Made by a program: the position numbers and the translations under genes
In this document: positions 15,517 through 23,656 of the stretch, one piece after another
How positions within the stretch are numbered: position 1 is the first letter of the stretch
Layout of the letters: every line of letters begins with the position of its first letter
Notes under the pieces: model-generated
What the model was told of the DNA's origin: nothing
Database searches by the model: none
The model's input: only the letters and a program-made list of their open reading frames with translations
Assembly (NCBI RefSeq): GCF_004349245.1
Contig: NZ_SMLC01000059.1
Location: 1-40,379, forward strand
Source of the DNA: Actinomadura sp. 6K520
GTDB taxonomy: Bacteria > Actinomycetota > Actinomycetes > Streptosporangiales > Streptosporangiaceae
Direction: 5' to 3'
Length of the DNA stretch: 40,379 nt

Positions 15517-17664
15517 CTAATCGGCGGCGACCGGCTCCTTCTCGGGGGCGGTGCCTTCGCCCTTGACGGAGCGGATCAGGAGCTGGGAGACGTCCACGAC
15601 CTCCAGCGTCTCCTTGGCGTCGCCCGAGTTCTTCTTCTCGTTGATGGCGTCGCCCAGCATGACCAGGCAGAACGGGCACGCGGTGGAGACGGTGTCCGGG
15701 TCGGTCTCCAGCGCCTCGTCCACCCGCTCGGTGTTGATGCGCTTGCCGATGCGCTCCTCCATCCACATCCGCGCGCCGCCGGCGCCGCAGCAGAACCCGC
15801 GGTCCTTGTGGCGGTGCATCTCCTGCGTCTTGACGCCGGGGACGGTCGCCATGATGTCGCGCGGCTGCTTGTAGACCTTGTTGTGCCGGCCGAGGAAACA
15901 GGGGTCGTGGTAGGTGATGCTCTCCTCGATCGGGGTGACCGGGGTGAGCTTCCCGGTGTCCACCAGATGCGCGAGGAGCTGGGTGTGGTGGACGACCTCG
16001 TAGTTCCCGCCGATCTGCGGGTACTCGTTGGCGAGGGTGTTGAAGCAGTGCGGGCAGGTCGCGACGATCTTCTTGGCGCCCGCGTCGTTCAGCGTCTCGA
16101 CGTTCTGCTGGCCGAGCATCTGGAACACGAACTCCATGCCGAGGCGGCGGGCCGGGTCACCGGTGCACGCCTCCATGGGGCCGAGGACGGCGAACTTGAC
16201 GCCCGCGATGTGCAGCAGCTCCGCGACGGCCTTGGTGGTCTTCTTGGCGCGGTCCTCCAGGGCGCCGGCGCAGCCGACCCAGAACAGGTACTCGGTGTCC
16301 TCGGGGAGCTTGTCGTCGACGACCTCGACCTCGAAGTCCAGCTCCTCGATCCATTCGAGGCGCTTCATCTCGGACATGCCCCACGGGTTGCCCTTGTTCT
16401 CCAGGTTCTTCAGCATGACGCCGGCCTCGGACGGGAACGAGGACTCGATCATCACCTGGAAGCGGCGCATGTCGAGGATGTGGTCGATGTGCTCGATGTC
16501 GACCGGGCACTGCTCGACGCAGGCGCCGCAGTTGGTGCACGACCACAAGACGTCCGGGTGGATGACGCCGTCGTCGCCGACTAGCGCCTTGTCCACCTCC
16601 ATGGCGAGCTTCTGCTCGTCGGTGAACTTCTGCTTCTCCTCTTCCGAGGCGACCATGTAGGGCGCCTTGGCGAGCGCGTGGTCGCGCAGTTCGAGGACGA
16701 GCATCTTCGGCGACAGCGGCTTGCCGGTGTTCCAGGCGGGGCACTGCGACTGGCAGCGACCGCACTCGGTGCAGGTCGCCATGTCGAGGAAGCCCTTCCA
16801 GGTGAAGTCCTCGATCTTGCCGCGGCCGAAGACGTCCTCGTCGGGGTCGGCCTCCTCGAAGTCGAGCGGCTTGCCGTCCGACATCATCGGCTGCGCGGCG
16901 CCGAGGCCGTCCGGGCGGCGCTTGAACATGACGTTCAGCGGGGCCAGGAAGATGTGCAGGTGCTTGGAGTGGACGACGAAGACGAGGAAGACGAGCGCGA
17001 CGCCGATGTGCAGCAGCAGCCCGGCCGACTCCAGGACTTCGAGGGTGTCGTCGCTCATCCCGTCGAAGAGCCTGCCGGTCAGGTGGGAGAAGTAGGCGGC
17101 CCCGCCGTAGCCGAAGTTGTCGCGGGCGACCTCGACGCCGCGGAAGAAGAACATCGTCCAGATCACGTTGAAGATCATGAACAGCGTGATCCAGGCGCCG
17201 GACAGGTGCGAGCCCTTGAACCGGGACTGGCGGCCGATCCGCTTCGGCGAGTTCTTAACGCGGATGGCCGTGAAGGTGATCAGGCCGGCGAGGCAGGCGA
17301 GGGCGATGGTGTCCTGGACGAAGCCGATCGGCCCCCAGGTCTGCAGGCCGGGAATGTGCGCGTCAAGCCCGAACAGCAGCTGGACGGCCGCTTCCCCGTA
17401 GACGGTCGCCAGGAGGAAGAACGCCCACATGACGGCGAAGTGCGCGGCGCCGGCGAGGGTCCACTTCAGCAGCTTGCGCTGCCCGAAGACCTCGACGGCC
17501 TGGCCCTCGACCGCGCCCTTGGGGTCCCGCTTGACCTGCAGCGTCCGTTCGGGGTCGGGCTGGCCGCTCTTGGCGATGTTGTACAGGAACAGCACCCGCC
17601 GACCGGCGAGCGCCAGAGCGACCGCCGTTCCGGCGAGCCCAATGACCAACGTGATCCAGAACAC
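15517..17664 (-). CDS. etfD: Membrane Fe-S oxidoreductase, EtfD-like (electron transfer flavoprotein:quinone type)
   Basis: A 715-residue protein with an N-terminal NarI-like membrane part of about five helices (residues 1-25, 70-95, 115-135, 155-175, 215-240). Two 4Fe-4S motifs follow: Cys 298, 301, 304, 308 (CTECGRCQSQCP) and Cys 376, 379, 382, 386 (CTNCGACVEQCP). Two CCG domains of heterodisulfide-reductase type follow these (CPHCFNTLANEYP; GFCCGAGGARMW; CPFCLVMLGD). Overall it matches mycobacterial Rv0338c, described as EtfD, which passes electrons from acyl-CoA dehydrogenases via ETF to the menaquinone pool. GTG 17664 follows AGGAGG by eight bases. No ETF genes are in the window, but beta-oxidation enzymes lie 3-6 kb away. 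A palindromic operator lies in the divergent promoter. Function is inferred from family. Confidence 0.85.
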   Translation of the reverse strand: MFWITLVIGLAGTAVALALAGRRVLFLYNIAKSGQPDPERTLQVKRDPKGAVEGQAVEVFGQRKLLKWTLAGAAHFAVMWAFFLLATVYGEAAVQLLFGLDAHIPGLQTWGPIGFVQDTIALACLAGLITFTAIRVKNSPKRIGRQSRFKGSHLSGAWITLFMIFNVIWTMFFFRGVEVARDNFGYGGAAYFSHLTGRLFDGMSDDTLEVLESAGLLLHIGVALVFLVFVVHSKHLHIFLAPLNVMFKRRPDGLGAAQPMMSDGKPLDFEEADPDEDVFGRGKIEDFTWKGFLDMATCTECGRCQSQCPAWNTGKPLSPKMLVLELRDHALAKAPYMVASEEEKQKFTDEQKLAMEVDKALVGDDGVIHPDVLWSCTNCGACVEQCPVDIEHIDHILDMRRFQVMIESSFPSEAGVMLKNLENKGNPWGMSEMKRLEWIEELDFEVEVVDDKLPEDTEYLFWVGCAGALEDRAKKTTKAVAELLHIAGVKFAVLGPMEACTGDPARRLGMEFVFQMLGQQNVETLNDAGAKKIVATCPHCFNTLANEYPQIGGNYEVVHHTQLLAHLVDTGKLTPVTPIEESITYHDPCFLGRHNKVYKQPRDIMATVPGVKTQEMHRHKDRGFCCGAGGARMWMEERIGKRINTERVDEALETDPDTVSTACPFCLVMLGDAINEKKNSGDAKETLEVVDVSQLLIRSVKGEGTAPEKEPVAAD

Positions 17665-17742
17665 TGTTCCGTCCTCCTGGGGTACGGGCGATGGCAGTCA
17701 GCGTAGGGCTCGCGACAGACTGCGCTTCATCCGGGGCCCGAA

Positions 17743-17759
17743 TACTACTCGGTAGTAGT
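17743..17759. promoter_or_regulatory. Palindromic operator, TetR-like half-sites
   Basis: TACTAC-TCG-GTAGTA (17743-17757) is a perfect 6-bp inverted repeat. Shifted by one base, ACTACT-CGGT-AGTAGT (17744-17759) is another. It lies 79 bases upstream of the reductase start and about 210 before the divergent isomerase-like gene. Size and symmetry suit a TetR-family dimer; the regulator is not in the window. Confidence 0.6.
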
Positions 17760-17969
17760 TTATGCGTCACATTCGCAGGTCAGCCCACAGTACGGCGACC
17801 CCCGGACCATTCGCGAACCGTCCCGCGTTGCGTCACGTCCCCCATACCTTAGGGATTCCGCATATCGATGGGCATCGGGCCGATGAGTACGGGGGCGGAC
17901 CGCGAGTCCATATCGGCGGGCGGGACCGGCCCGCCGTCCGACACCGGACCGTACGACGGAGATGCCCAC

Positions 17970-18560
17970 ATGACCTCGAAGCCCGACCTCACGCCCGCCG
18001 CCCGCCGCATGGCCCGGCTGCTCGCGGGCGTCCGCGACGACCAGCTCACCGCGCCGACACCGTGCCCGGACATGCCGCTCGGCGCGCTCATCGACCACAT
18101 CGGCGGCTTGAGCCTGGCGTTCACCTGGGCGGCCGCCAAGCGGTTCCCGGACGGGCCGTCGCGGCCGCCGTCCGCCGACGCGGCGAACCTCCCCCCGGAC
18201 TGGCGCACCCGCTTCCCCGAGCGGCTCGAAGCGCTCGCCGCCGCGTGGCGCTCCCCCGAAGCCTGGGAGGGCATGACCGAGGCGGGCGGCGTGGACATGT
18301 CCGGCGAGGAGGCCGGCCACGTCGCGATCAACGAGCTGGTCGTGCACGGCTGGGACCTCGCCCGCGCCAGCGGCCAGCCCTACGACGCGGGGACGGACGA
18401 GATCGATACCTGCCTCGCCTTCGTCGCACCGGCCGTCGAGCAGAGCGGCGGCCAGGGCATCGAGGGCCTCTTCGGCCCACGCGTCGAGATCCCGGACGAC
18501 GCCCCCGCCCTGGACCGCCTCATCGCCCTCACCGGCCGCGCCCCGTCCTGGGCCGGCTAA
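17970..18560 (+). CDS. TIGR03086-type / maleylpyruvate isomerase N-terminal domain protein
   Basis: A 196-residue cytosolic protein of the DinB-like, mycothiol-dependent maleylpyruvate isomerase superfamily. ATG 17970 is preferred because GGAG lies about 9 bases before it, although the frame is open upstream (another ATG at 17883). Motifs of the family: DDQLTAPTPCPDMPLGALIDHI (positions about 25-46) with the metal-binding His, AGHVAINELVVHGWDLARA (His and Trp-Asp, positions about 115-133), and the acidic C-terminus FGPRVEIPDDAPALDRLIAL. Members bind a divalent metal by three His and often use mycothiol as cofactor; the precise reaction of TIGR03086 proteins is not known. It is divergent from the EtfD-like gene. 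Confidence 0.8.
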   Translation: MTSKPDLTPAARRMARLLAGVRDDQLTAPTPCPDMPLGALIDHIGGLSLAFTWAAAKRFPDGPSRPPSADAANLPPDWRTRFPERLEALAAAWRSPEAWEGMTEAGGVDMSGEEAGHVAINELVVHGWDLARASGQPYDAGTDEIDTCLAFVAPAVEQSGGQGIEGLFGPRVEIPDDAPALDRLIALTGRAPSWAG

Positions 18561-18783
18561 GGGGGCATGACCCGCGGGCGGTCCTGGAGCCGGCCGAGAC
18601 CGGGACGCGGTCGACGAAGGTTTTGCCGGGGCCGCCTGGCTGCTGATCTCCCGTTTTGTGACGATTGTTGGAGAGGTTGCCTCGCCGGCCCCGGCCACGT
18701 TTCGAGGCATCGAGCGAATGACTCCGCCGTCGCACCGGGGACCTCCCCCCTCCCCCCTGGCGGCGCGTTCAGAGGGGGAAGAC

Positions 18784-19470
18784 ATGGCCGACACAAGAGA
18801 CACAGCCGACACAGAAGACATGGCCGACACCGCCGCCATACCGCAATGGCACGTCGTCGGCGACTGGTTCGACGTCTGCAAATGCACCATCCCGTGCCCG
18901 TGCACCTACGCGCAGCCGCCCACCTTCGGGGACTGTGACGGTGTGCTGGCATGGCACGTCCGCGAAGGCCGGTACGGGGACGTCGCGCTCGACGGCCTCA
19001 ACGTCGTGATGCTGGGCTCCTTCGTGGGGAACGCTTGGGGCGAGCACTCCGACGCCTACGCGGCCGTTTTCATGGACGAACGCGCCGACGACGCCCAGCG
19101 CGAAGCGCTCGGGAAGATCTTCGGCGGTGAGGCCGGGGGCTGGCCCGCGCAGTTCGTGGAGATGTTCGGCCCCGAGATGCGGGGACTCGAATACTCGCCC
19201 GTCACGATCTCGGTCGACGAGGACCTCGCCACCTGGCATGCGGAGGTGCCCGGCCGGGTCGAGGCGAGGGCCGAGGCCCTCACCGGTCCCACCGCACCCG
19301 AGGGAGCACGGGTGCAGACCATCAATCCACCCGGTTCCGAGACCGGCCCGGGACAGGTCGCCACCTGGGGCCGGGCACTCGCCGACCGGGCCGACGCCTA
19401 CGGATTCGAGTGGGACTGGGCGGGCCGCTCCAGCAAGCACATACCGTTCGACTGGAGCGGGCCCGAGTGA
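18784..19470 (+). CDS. DUF1326 domain protein
   Basis: A 228-residue protein. ATG 18784 is preceded by GAGGGGGAAGAC. After a curious repetitive N-terminus (MADTRDTADTEDMADTA) comes the DUF1326 domain: PQWHVVGDWFDVCKCTIPC, then PCTYAQPPTFGDCDGVLAWH, LDGLNVVML, and a C-terminal WDWAGRSSKHIPFDW. The four clustered Cys (CKC...CPC) and the later Cys suggest a metal site. The family has no established function, but it is repeatedly found next to DUF2182 membrane proteins, as here, where the downstream gene starts inside its stop codon (GTGA). No signal peptide is visible, so it is probably cytosolic. A metal-related role is inference. Confidence 0.88.
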   Translation: MADTRDTADTEDMADTAAIPQWHVVGDWFDVCKCTIPCPCTYAQPPTFGDCDGVLAWHVREGRYGDVALDGLNVVMLGSFVGNAWGEHSDAYAAVFMDERADDAQREALGKIFGGEAGGWPAQFVEMFGPEMRGLEYSPVTISVDEDLATWHAEVPGRVEARAEALTGPTAPEGARVQTINPPGSETGPGQVATWGRALADRADAYGFEWDWAGRSSKHIPFDWSGPE

Positions 19471-20297
19471 GGGCGCCGGCGCGGGACGACCAACACGGCA
19501 CCCGGCCCGCGCCCCGCGAACTCCTGTTCGTCGGGGTCCTCATCGTCATCTCCGTGCTCGCGTGGCTGGCCGTCCACCACCTGGCCACACCGGGCATGCG
19601 CGCCGGGATACTCACCGGTGCGGCCGGCCACGGCGACTCCGGGGACGGGATGCCAGGGATGCGCATGGACCATTCCATGAGCGCCGGGCTGTTCCTCGGC
19701 ACCTGGTTCGTGATGATGGCGGCGATGATGCTCCCCGCGGTGACACCGGTGATCGTGCGGATCGACCGGCTCCTGCGCCGGCGAGGGAGGCCCAGAACGA
19801 CGGCGTACCTGCTCACGGCCGGTTACCTGCTCGTGTGGGCGGCGGCGGGGGTGGCCGCGTACGGGCTCTACACCGCCTTCCAGTCGACGGTCGCGGTGGG
19901 CGACCCGGCGGCCGCCGTGCGCGCGGGCGCCGGGGTGCTGCTGCTCGCGGGCGCCTACCAGCTCACCCCCCTGAAGCGCGCGTGCCTGCGGCAGTGCCGT
20001 TCACCGCTCGCCGTCGTCGTCCGCCACGGGGAGCGGATCACGGCGAGCCCGCCGGGCGCGCTGCTCGTCGGCCTCCACCACGGGGCCTTCTGCCTGGGAT
20101 GCTGCTGGGCGCTGATGGCCGTGCTGCTCGCCGCGGGGATGATGAGCCTCGTCTGGATGGGGATCATCGCCGCGGTGATCCTCGTGGAGAAGGTCTGGCG
20201 GTACGGGGAGGCGGCGAGCCGGCCGCTGGGCGCCACGATGATCGTCCTCGGCCTCGTCGTGCTCGCCGCCCCCGGCCTGGCGCCGGCCCTGACCTAG
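19467..20297 (+). CDS. DUF2182 membrane protein
   Basis: A 276-residue integral membrane protein with about seven segments. GTG 19467 overlaps the DUF1326 stop as GTGA, so translation is coupled. Family features: the first helix LLFVGVLIVISVLAWLAV, a periplasmic loop rich in Met/His/Asp (GDGMPGMRMDHSM), the motif FVMMAAMMLPAVTPV, YQLTPLKRACLRQCRSP, and HHGAFCLGCCWALM. The Met/His loop and the Cys-Cys motif within the membrane suggest handling of a soft metal such as copper, but this has not been shown for the family as far as I know. Its TAG stop shares the four bases CTAG with the stop of the convergent thiolase gene. Confidence 0.88.
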   Translation: MRAPARDDQHGTRPAPRELLFVGVLIVISVLAWLAVHHLATPGMRAGILTGAAGHGDSGDGMPGMRMDHSMSAGLFLGTWFVMMAAMMLPAVTPVIVRIDRLLRRRGRPRTTAYLLTAGYLLVWAAAGVAAYGLYTAFQSTVAVGDPAAAVRAGAGVLLLAGAYQLTPLKRACLRQCRSPLAVVVRHGERITASPPGALLVGLHHGAFCLGCCWALMAVLLAAGMMSLVWMGIIAAVILVEKVWRYGEAASRPLGATMIVLGLVVLAAPGLAPALT

Positions 20298-21502
20298 ACC
20301 CGCTCGAATACCGCGGCCAGGCCCTGGCCGCCGCCGATGCACATCGTCTCGAGGCCGTAGCGGGCGTCGCGGCGGTGCATTTCGCGGGCGAGCGTGGCGA
20401 GGATGCGGGCGCCGGTGGCACCGACGGGGTGGCCGAGGGAGATGCCGGAGCCGTGGACGTTGACGCGGTCCCAGTCGGCGTCCTTGAGGTCCCACTCGCG
20501 GGTGACGGCGAGGACCTGCGCGGCGAACGCCTCGTTCAGGTCGATGAGGTCGATGTCGGCGAGCGCGAGCCCCGCCCGGTCCAGGGCCTTGGCGGTGGCC
20601 GGGACGGGGCCGATGCCCATCGTGCGGGGCGGCACGCCGGCGCGGGCCCAGGAGACGAGCCGCACCAGGGGGCGCAGGCCCAGTTCGGCGGCGCGTTCGG
20701 GGGTGGTGACGACGCAGGCGGCCGCCGCGTCGTTCTGGCCGCTCGCGTTGCCCGCGGTGACCGTTGCCTGGTCGTCGGACTTCCCGAGGACGGGACGGAG
20801 CTTGGCCAGCCCCTCGACCGTCGTGTCGGGGCGCGGGTGCTCGTCGGTGTCCACGACGGTGTCGCCCTTACGCGACCGGATGGTCACCGGGACGATCTCC
20901 TCGCCGAACACCCCCGACCGCTGCGCCGCGACGGCGCGCTGATGGGAGCGCACGGCCAGCTCGTCCTGCTCCGCGCGTCCGATGCCGTACTCGCGGCGCA
21001 GGTTCTCGGCGGTCTCCAGCATCCCGCCGGGCACCGGGTGACCGGCGCCGCCCGCGGTGACGCGGCCGCGGGCGAGCGCGTCGTGCAGTTCGAGGGACGG
21101 GCCGCGCACCCCCCAGCGCGCCTGCGTCGTGTAGAAGGGCGCGTTGCTCATGCTCTCCGCGCCGCCCGCGATGACGACGTCGCTCACGCCGAGCTGGACC
21201 TGCATGGCGGCGTCCAGGACAGCCTGCAGCCCGGACCCGCAGCGCCGGTCGAGCTGGGTGCCGCCGACCTCGATGGGCAGCCCGGCGTCGAGTGCGGCGA
21301 CACGTCCGATCGCGGGGGCGTCGGCCGAGGGGTAGCAGTGGCCGAGGATCACCTCGTCGACCGCGTCGCCGGGCAGGCCCGCGCGTGCCACCAGCGCGCG
21401 GATGACCGTCGCGGCGAGCTCGACGGGCGGGACGGACTTCAGGACCCCGCCGAACCGGCCGATCGGGGTACGCAGCGGCTCGCAGACGACCGCTTCACGC
21501 AT
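20294..21502 (-). CDS. Acetyl-CoA C-acetyltransferase (thiolase)
   Basis: A 402-residue thiolase that cleaves 3-ketoacyl-CoA or condenses two acetyl-CoA. ATG 21502 follows GAGGAG at five bases. The acylated Cys 88 lies in QLDRRCGSGLQAV. The C-terminal active-site motifs are DLNEAFAAQ, NVHGSGISLGHPVGATGAR (catalytic His) and MCIGGGQG (second Cys). Length is normal for the family (390-405). The gene converges on the DUF2182 gene with overlapping stop codons and diverges from a small lipoprotein gene. With the 3-hydroxyacyl-CoA dehydrogenase 500 bases to its right it could form the last two steps of beta-oxidation, or work in acetoacetyl-CoA metabolism. Chain-length preference cannot be seen. 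Confidence 0.95.
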   Translation of the reverse strand: MREAVVCEPLRTPIGRFGGVLKSVPPVELAATVIRALVARAGLPGDAVDEVILGHCYPSADAPAIGRVAALDAGLPIEVGGTQLDRRCGSGLQAVLDAAMQVQLGVSDVVIAGGAESMSNAPFYTTQARWGVRGPSLELHDALARGRVTAGGAGHPVPGGMLETAENLRREYGIGRAEQDELAVRSHQRAVAAQRSGVFGEEIVPVTIRSRKGDTVVDTDEHPRPDTTVEGLAKLRPVLGKSDDQATVTAGNASGQNDAAAACVVTTPERAAELGLRPLVRLVSWARAGVPPRTMGIGPVPATAKALDRAGLALADIDLIDLNEAFAAQVLAVTREWDLKDADWDRVNVHGSGISLGHPVGATGARILATLAREMHRRDARYGLETMCIGGGQGLAAVFERV

Positions 21503-21703
21503 GGGTGCTCCTCAACTCGACGTCTGGCGCACTTGGCAAGGCTACGGGCAGATTATGTGGTTGGTCCGGATCGGTGGCGGGCGGGCTTCCGTCCAGCGGA
21601 GGATGCGGATGCGGCCCCCTTTCGTGAGGAGGGCCGCCGCCGGGGTAGCACCCGGCGGGGACGTCCCGGTCCCGGGACGCGGAGATCATCGGAGAGGGCG
21701 GAC

Positions 21704-21922
21704 ATGGCGACGAGGATGCTGAAGGTACTGATCGCGGCGCTGGCGTTCCTGACACCGGCGGCCCCGGCCGTCGCGCTGGCCGGGGTGGTGGGGGCCACCG
21801 CCGTGGTGACGGCCGGGTGCGGCGGCGCCGGGAACGGCGAGGACGGCGAGGACGGCGGAGACCAGGACGGCGACGGCGACCGGCAGGACGGCGAGAACGA
21901 AGACGGCGGGGACGACGACTGA
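21704..21922 (+). CDS. Small acidic lipoprotein
   Basis: A 72-residue protein. The start follows GGAGAGGG. The N-terminus is a long hydrophobic signal (MLKVLIAALAFLTPAAPAVA and on) ending in a lipobox-like TAGC at residue 39, and the rest is almost only Gly, Asp, Glu, Asn and Gln (for example GEDGEDGGDQDGDGDRQDG). It would be a lipid-anchored, unfolded, strongly negative tail of 33 residues on the outside of the membrane. No known family. It could bind cations or be a spacer anchor. Signal and tail are seen directly; lipidation is predicted only. The coding bias is good but composition is extreme, so some doubt remains. Confidence 0.6.
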   Translation: MATRMLKVLIAALAFLTPAAPAVALAGVVGATAVVTAGCGGAGNGEDGEDGGDQDGDGDRQDGENEDGGDDD

Positions 21923-22030
21923 TCCGCACGGCGCACCGGCGCCGGCAGCGGGGGCCGGCAGCGGGGGCCGCGCCTACTATCGTGCCGGGGCGCGGCCCAC
22001 CGGGGCGTCCCGCGGGACGGAGGAGGCGGC

Positions 22031-23593
22031 ATGGCGGAACGCGCGGCGGACGGCGCGGGGCACTGGGCACGGGACGTGCGGACGATCCGGGTGATCGGCG
22101 CCGGGACGATGGGGCGCGGCATCGCGCAGCTCGCGGCGGCGGGCGGCGTGCCGGTGGAGATCGCCGACGTCCGCGCGGAGGCCGTGCGGGACGCGGTCGT
22201 CCACATCCGCGGGATGTACGACAAGCTCGTCGCGAAGGGCCGGATGACCGCGGACGACGCCGCGGCGGCGAAGGACCGGCTGCACCCGGTCGGCGAGCCG
22301 ATGACACCGTTCCAGGAGTGCGACCTCGTCATCGAGGCCGTCCGGGAGGACATCGAGACCAAGCGGGAGCTGTTCTCGACCCTGGAGAAGGTCTGCCCGG
22401 AGCACACGATCCTTGCCACCAACACCAGTTCGCTGCCGGTGACGTCGATCGCGGCAGCGCTGAACGACCCGTCCCGTGTGGCTGGCCTCCACTTCTTCAA
22501 CCCGGTGCCGCTGATGCGCCTTGTCGAGGTGATCCCGGGGGCGCGCACAGCCGAGTGGATTCCGGATGCGCTGGCCGACCTGGTGAGGCGTCTCGGTCAC
22601 GAACCCGTGCTCGCGCCAGACGCGCCGGGGTTCCTCGTCAACCACGCTGGGCGCGGGCTGGTGACGGAGGCGTTGCAGATCCTCTCCGAGGGGGCCGCCG
22701 AGCCCGTGGACATCGACCGCATCGCGCGGGACGTCCTCGGCCTGAAGATGGGGCCGTGCGAGCTGCTCGACCTCACGGGGCTGGACGTGTCGCACCCGGT
22801 GATGGAGTCCATCTGGACGGGCTTCTACACAGAGCCGCGGTTCCGTCCGTCCAGGATCGGGCGGGCGCGCGTCGAGGCGGGCCTGCACGGACGCAAGACC
22901 GGCGAGGGTTTCTACAAGTACGTGGACGGGGCGAAGCAAGAGCCGGCCGAGGTCGCGGCCCCGGACGTGGAGGCTCGTCCCATCTGGGTGCACGGTGATG
23001 TCCGCGAGGAGCTCGGGGCGTTGCTGTCAACGTCCGGGGCCGAGGTCGAGTCGGGGGACGAGCCTTCCGGCCGGGCCGTCGTGCTCGTCGCGCCCTTGGG
23101 GAGGCCCGCCTTCGAGATCGCCCAGCGGGACCGGCTGCCCGTTGAGCGGACCCTGGGCGTCGATCCGCTCGGCGGGTTCTTCACCCGGCTCACCGTGACC
23201 GTCCACCCGAGCCTGGACGTGGCGGCGGGCCGCGCCGCCCTCGCCGCCCTGCTCAGGTCGGGCCGCGCGGTGAGCGTCGTCCGGGACGGGCCGGCACCGG
23301 TGGCGCAGCGGCTCCTCGCCTCGATCGTGAACGTGGGCTGCGGGATCGCCGAGCAGCGGCTCGCCCGCCCGCAGGACATCGACACCGCCGTCCGGCTCGG
23401 GCTGGGCTACCCGCGCGGTCCGCTGGAGTGGGGCGACCACGAAGGCGCCGACCGCGTGCTGGAGATCCTCTCGCTGCTGACCGAGTCCACCGGGGACCCG
23501 CGCTACCGTCCGAGCACCTGGCTGGTCGAACGGGCCCTGCTCGACCTCCCGCTGACCGCGACCGGCACCAGCCCCGCCGACCTCACGCCCTGA
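22031..23593 (+). CDS. 3-hydroxyacyl-CoA dehydrogenase
   Basis: A 520-residue NAD-dependent enzyme that oxidises 3-hydroxyacyl-CoA to 3-ketoacyl-CoA. ATG 22031 follows GGAGGAGGCGGC. The Rossmann dinucleotide motif is RVIGAGTMGRG (residues 20-30), followed by CDLVIEAVRED and ATNTSSLPVTSIA. The catalytic His 154 lies in GLHFFNPVPLMRLVEVI with Glu 166. The first C-terminal domain (about 195-300) has GFLVNHAGRGLVTEAL. A second copy of the C-terminal domain occurs near 430-490 (IVNVGCGIAEQRLARPQDID, then LGLGYPRGPLEWGD). This two-domain layout matches PaaH-like dehydrogenases rather than FadB fusions. It may work with the thiolase upstream; pathway (fatty acid or phenylacetate) is open. Confidence 0.94.
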   Translation: MAERAADGAGHWARDVRTIRVIGAGTMGRGIAQLAAAGGVPVEIADVRAEAVRDAVVHIRGMYDKLVAKGRMTADDAAAAKDRLHPVGEPMTPFQECDLVIEAVREDIETKRELFSTLEKVCPEHTILATNTSSLPVTSIAAALNDPSRVAGLHFFNPVPLMRLVEVIPGARTAEWIPDALADLVRRLGHEPVLAPDAPGFLVNHAGRGLVTEALQILSEGAAEPVDIDRIARDVLGLKMGPCELLDLTGLDVSHPVMESIWTGFYTEPRFRPSRIGRARVEAGLHGRKTGEGFYKYVDGAKQEPAEVAAPDVEARPIWVHGDVREELGALLSTSGAEVESGDEPSGRAVVLVAPLGRPAFEIAQRDRLPVERTLGVDPLGGFFTRLTVTVHPSLDVAAGRAALAALLRSGRAVSVVRDGPAPVAQRLLASIVNVGCGIAEQRLARPQDIDTAVRLGLGYPRGPLEWGDHEGADRVLEILSLLTESTGDPRYRPSTWLVERALLDLPLTATGTSPADLTP

Positions 23594-23606
23594 CGGACAC
23601 CCGGTC

Positions 23607-23636
23607 GGCCCCCATCCGGCGCACCGGACGAGGGCC
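23607..23636. terminator. Hairpin between two convergent genes
   Basis: GGCCC (23607-23611) with GGGCC (23632-23636) and, inside, TCCGG (23615-23619) with CCGGA (23624-23628) around CGCA form an interrupted 10-bp stem. It lies directly after the dehydrogenase stop and before the end of the convergent CU044_5270 gene. Confidence 0.55.
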
Positions 23637-23656
23637 TGCCGGGATGGAGCTCCGGG

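Noticed and set aside
1..16000. cas genes near the CRISPR array
   Set aside because: No Cas1, Cas2, Cas3, Cas5-8 or Cas10-like sequence was seen on either strand around the array.
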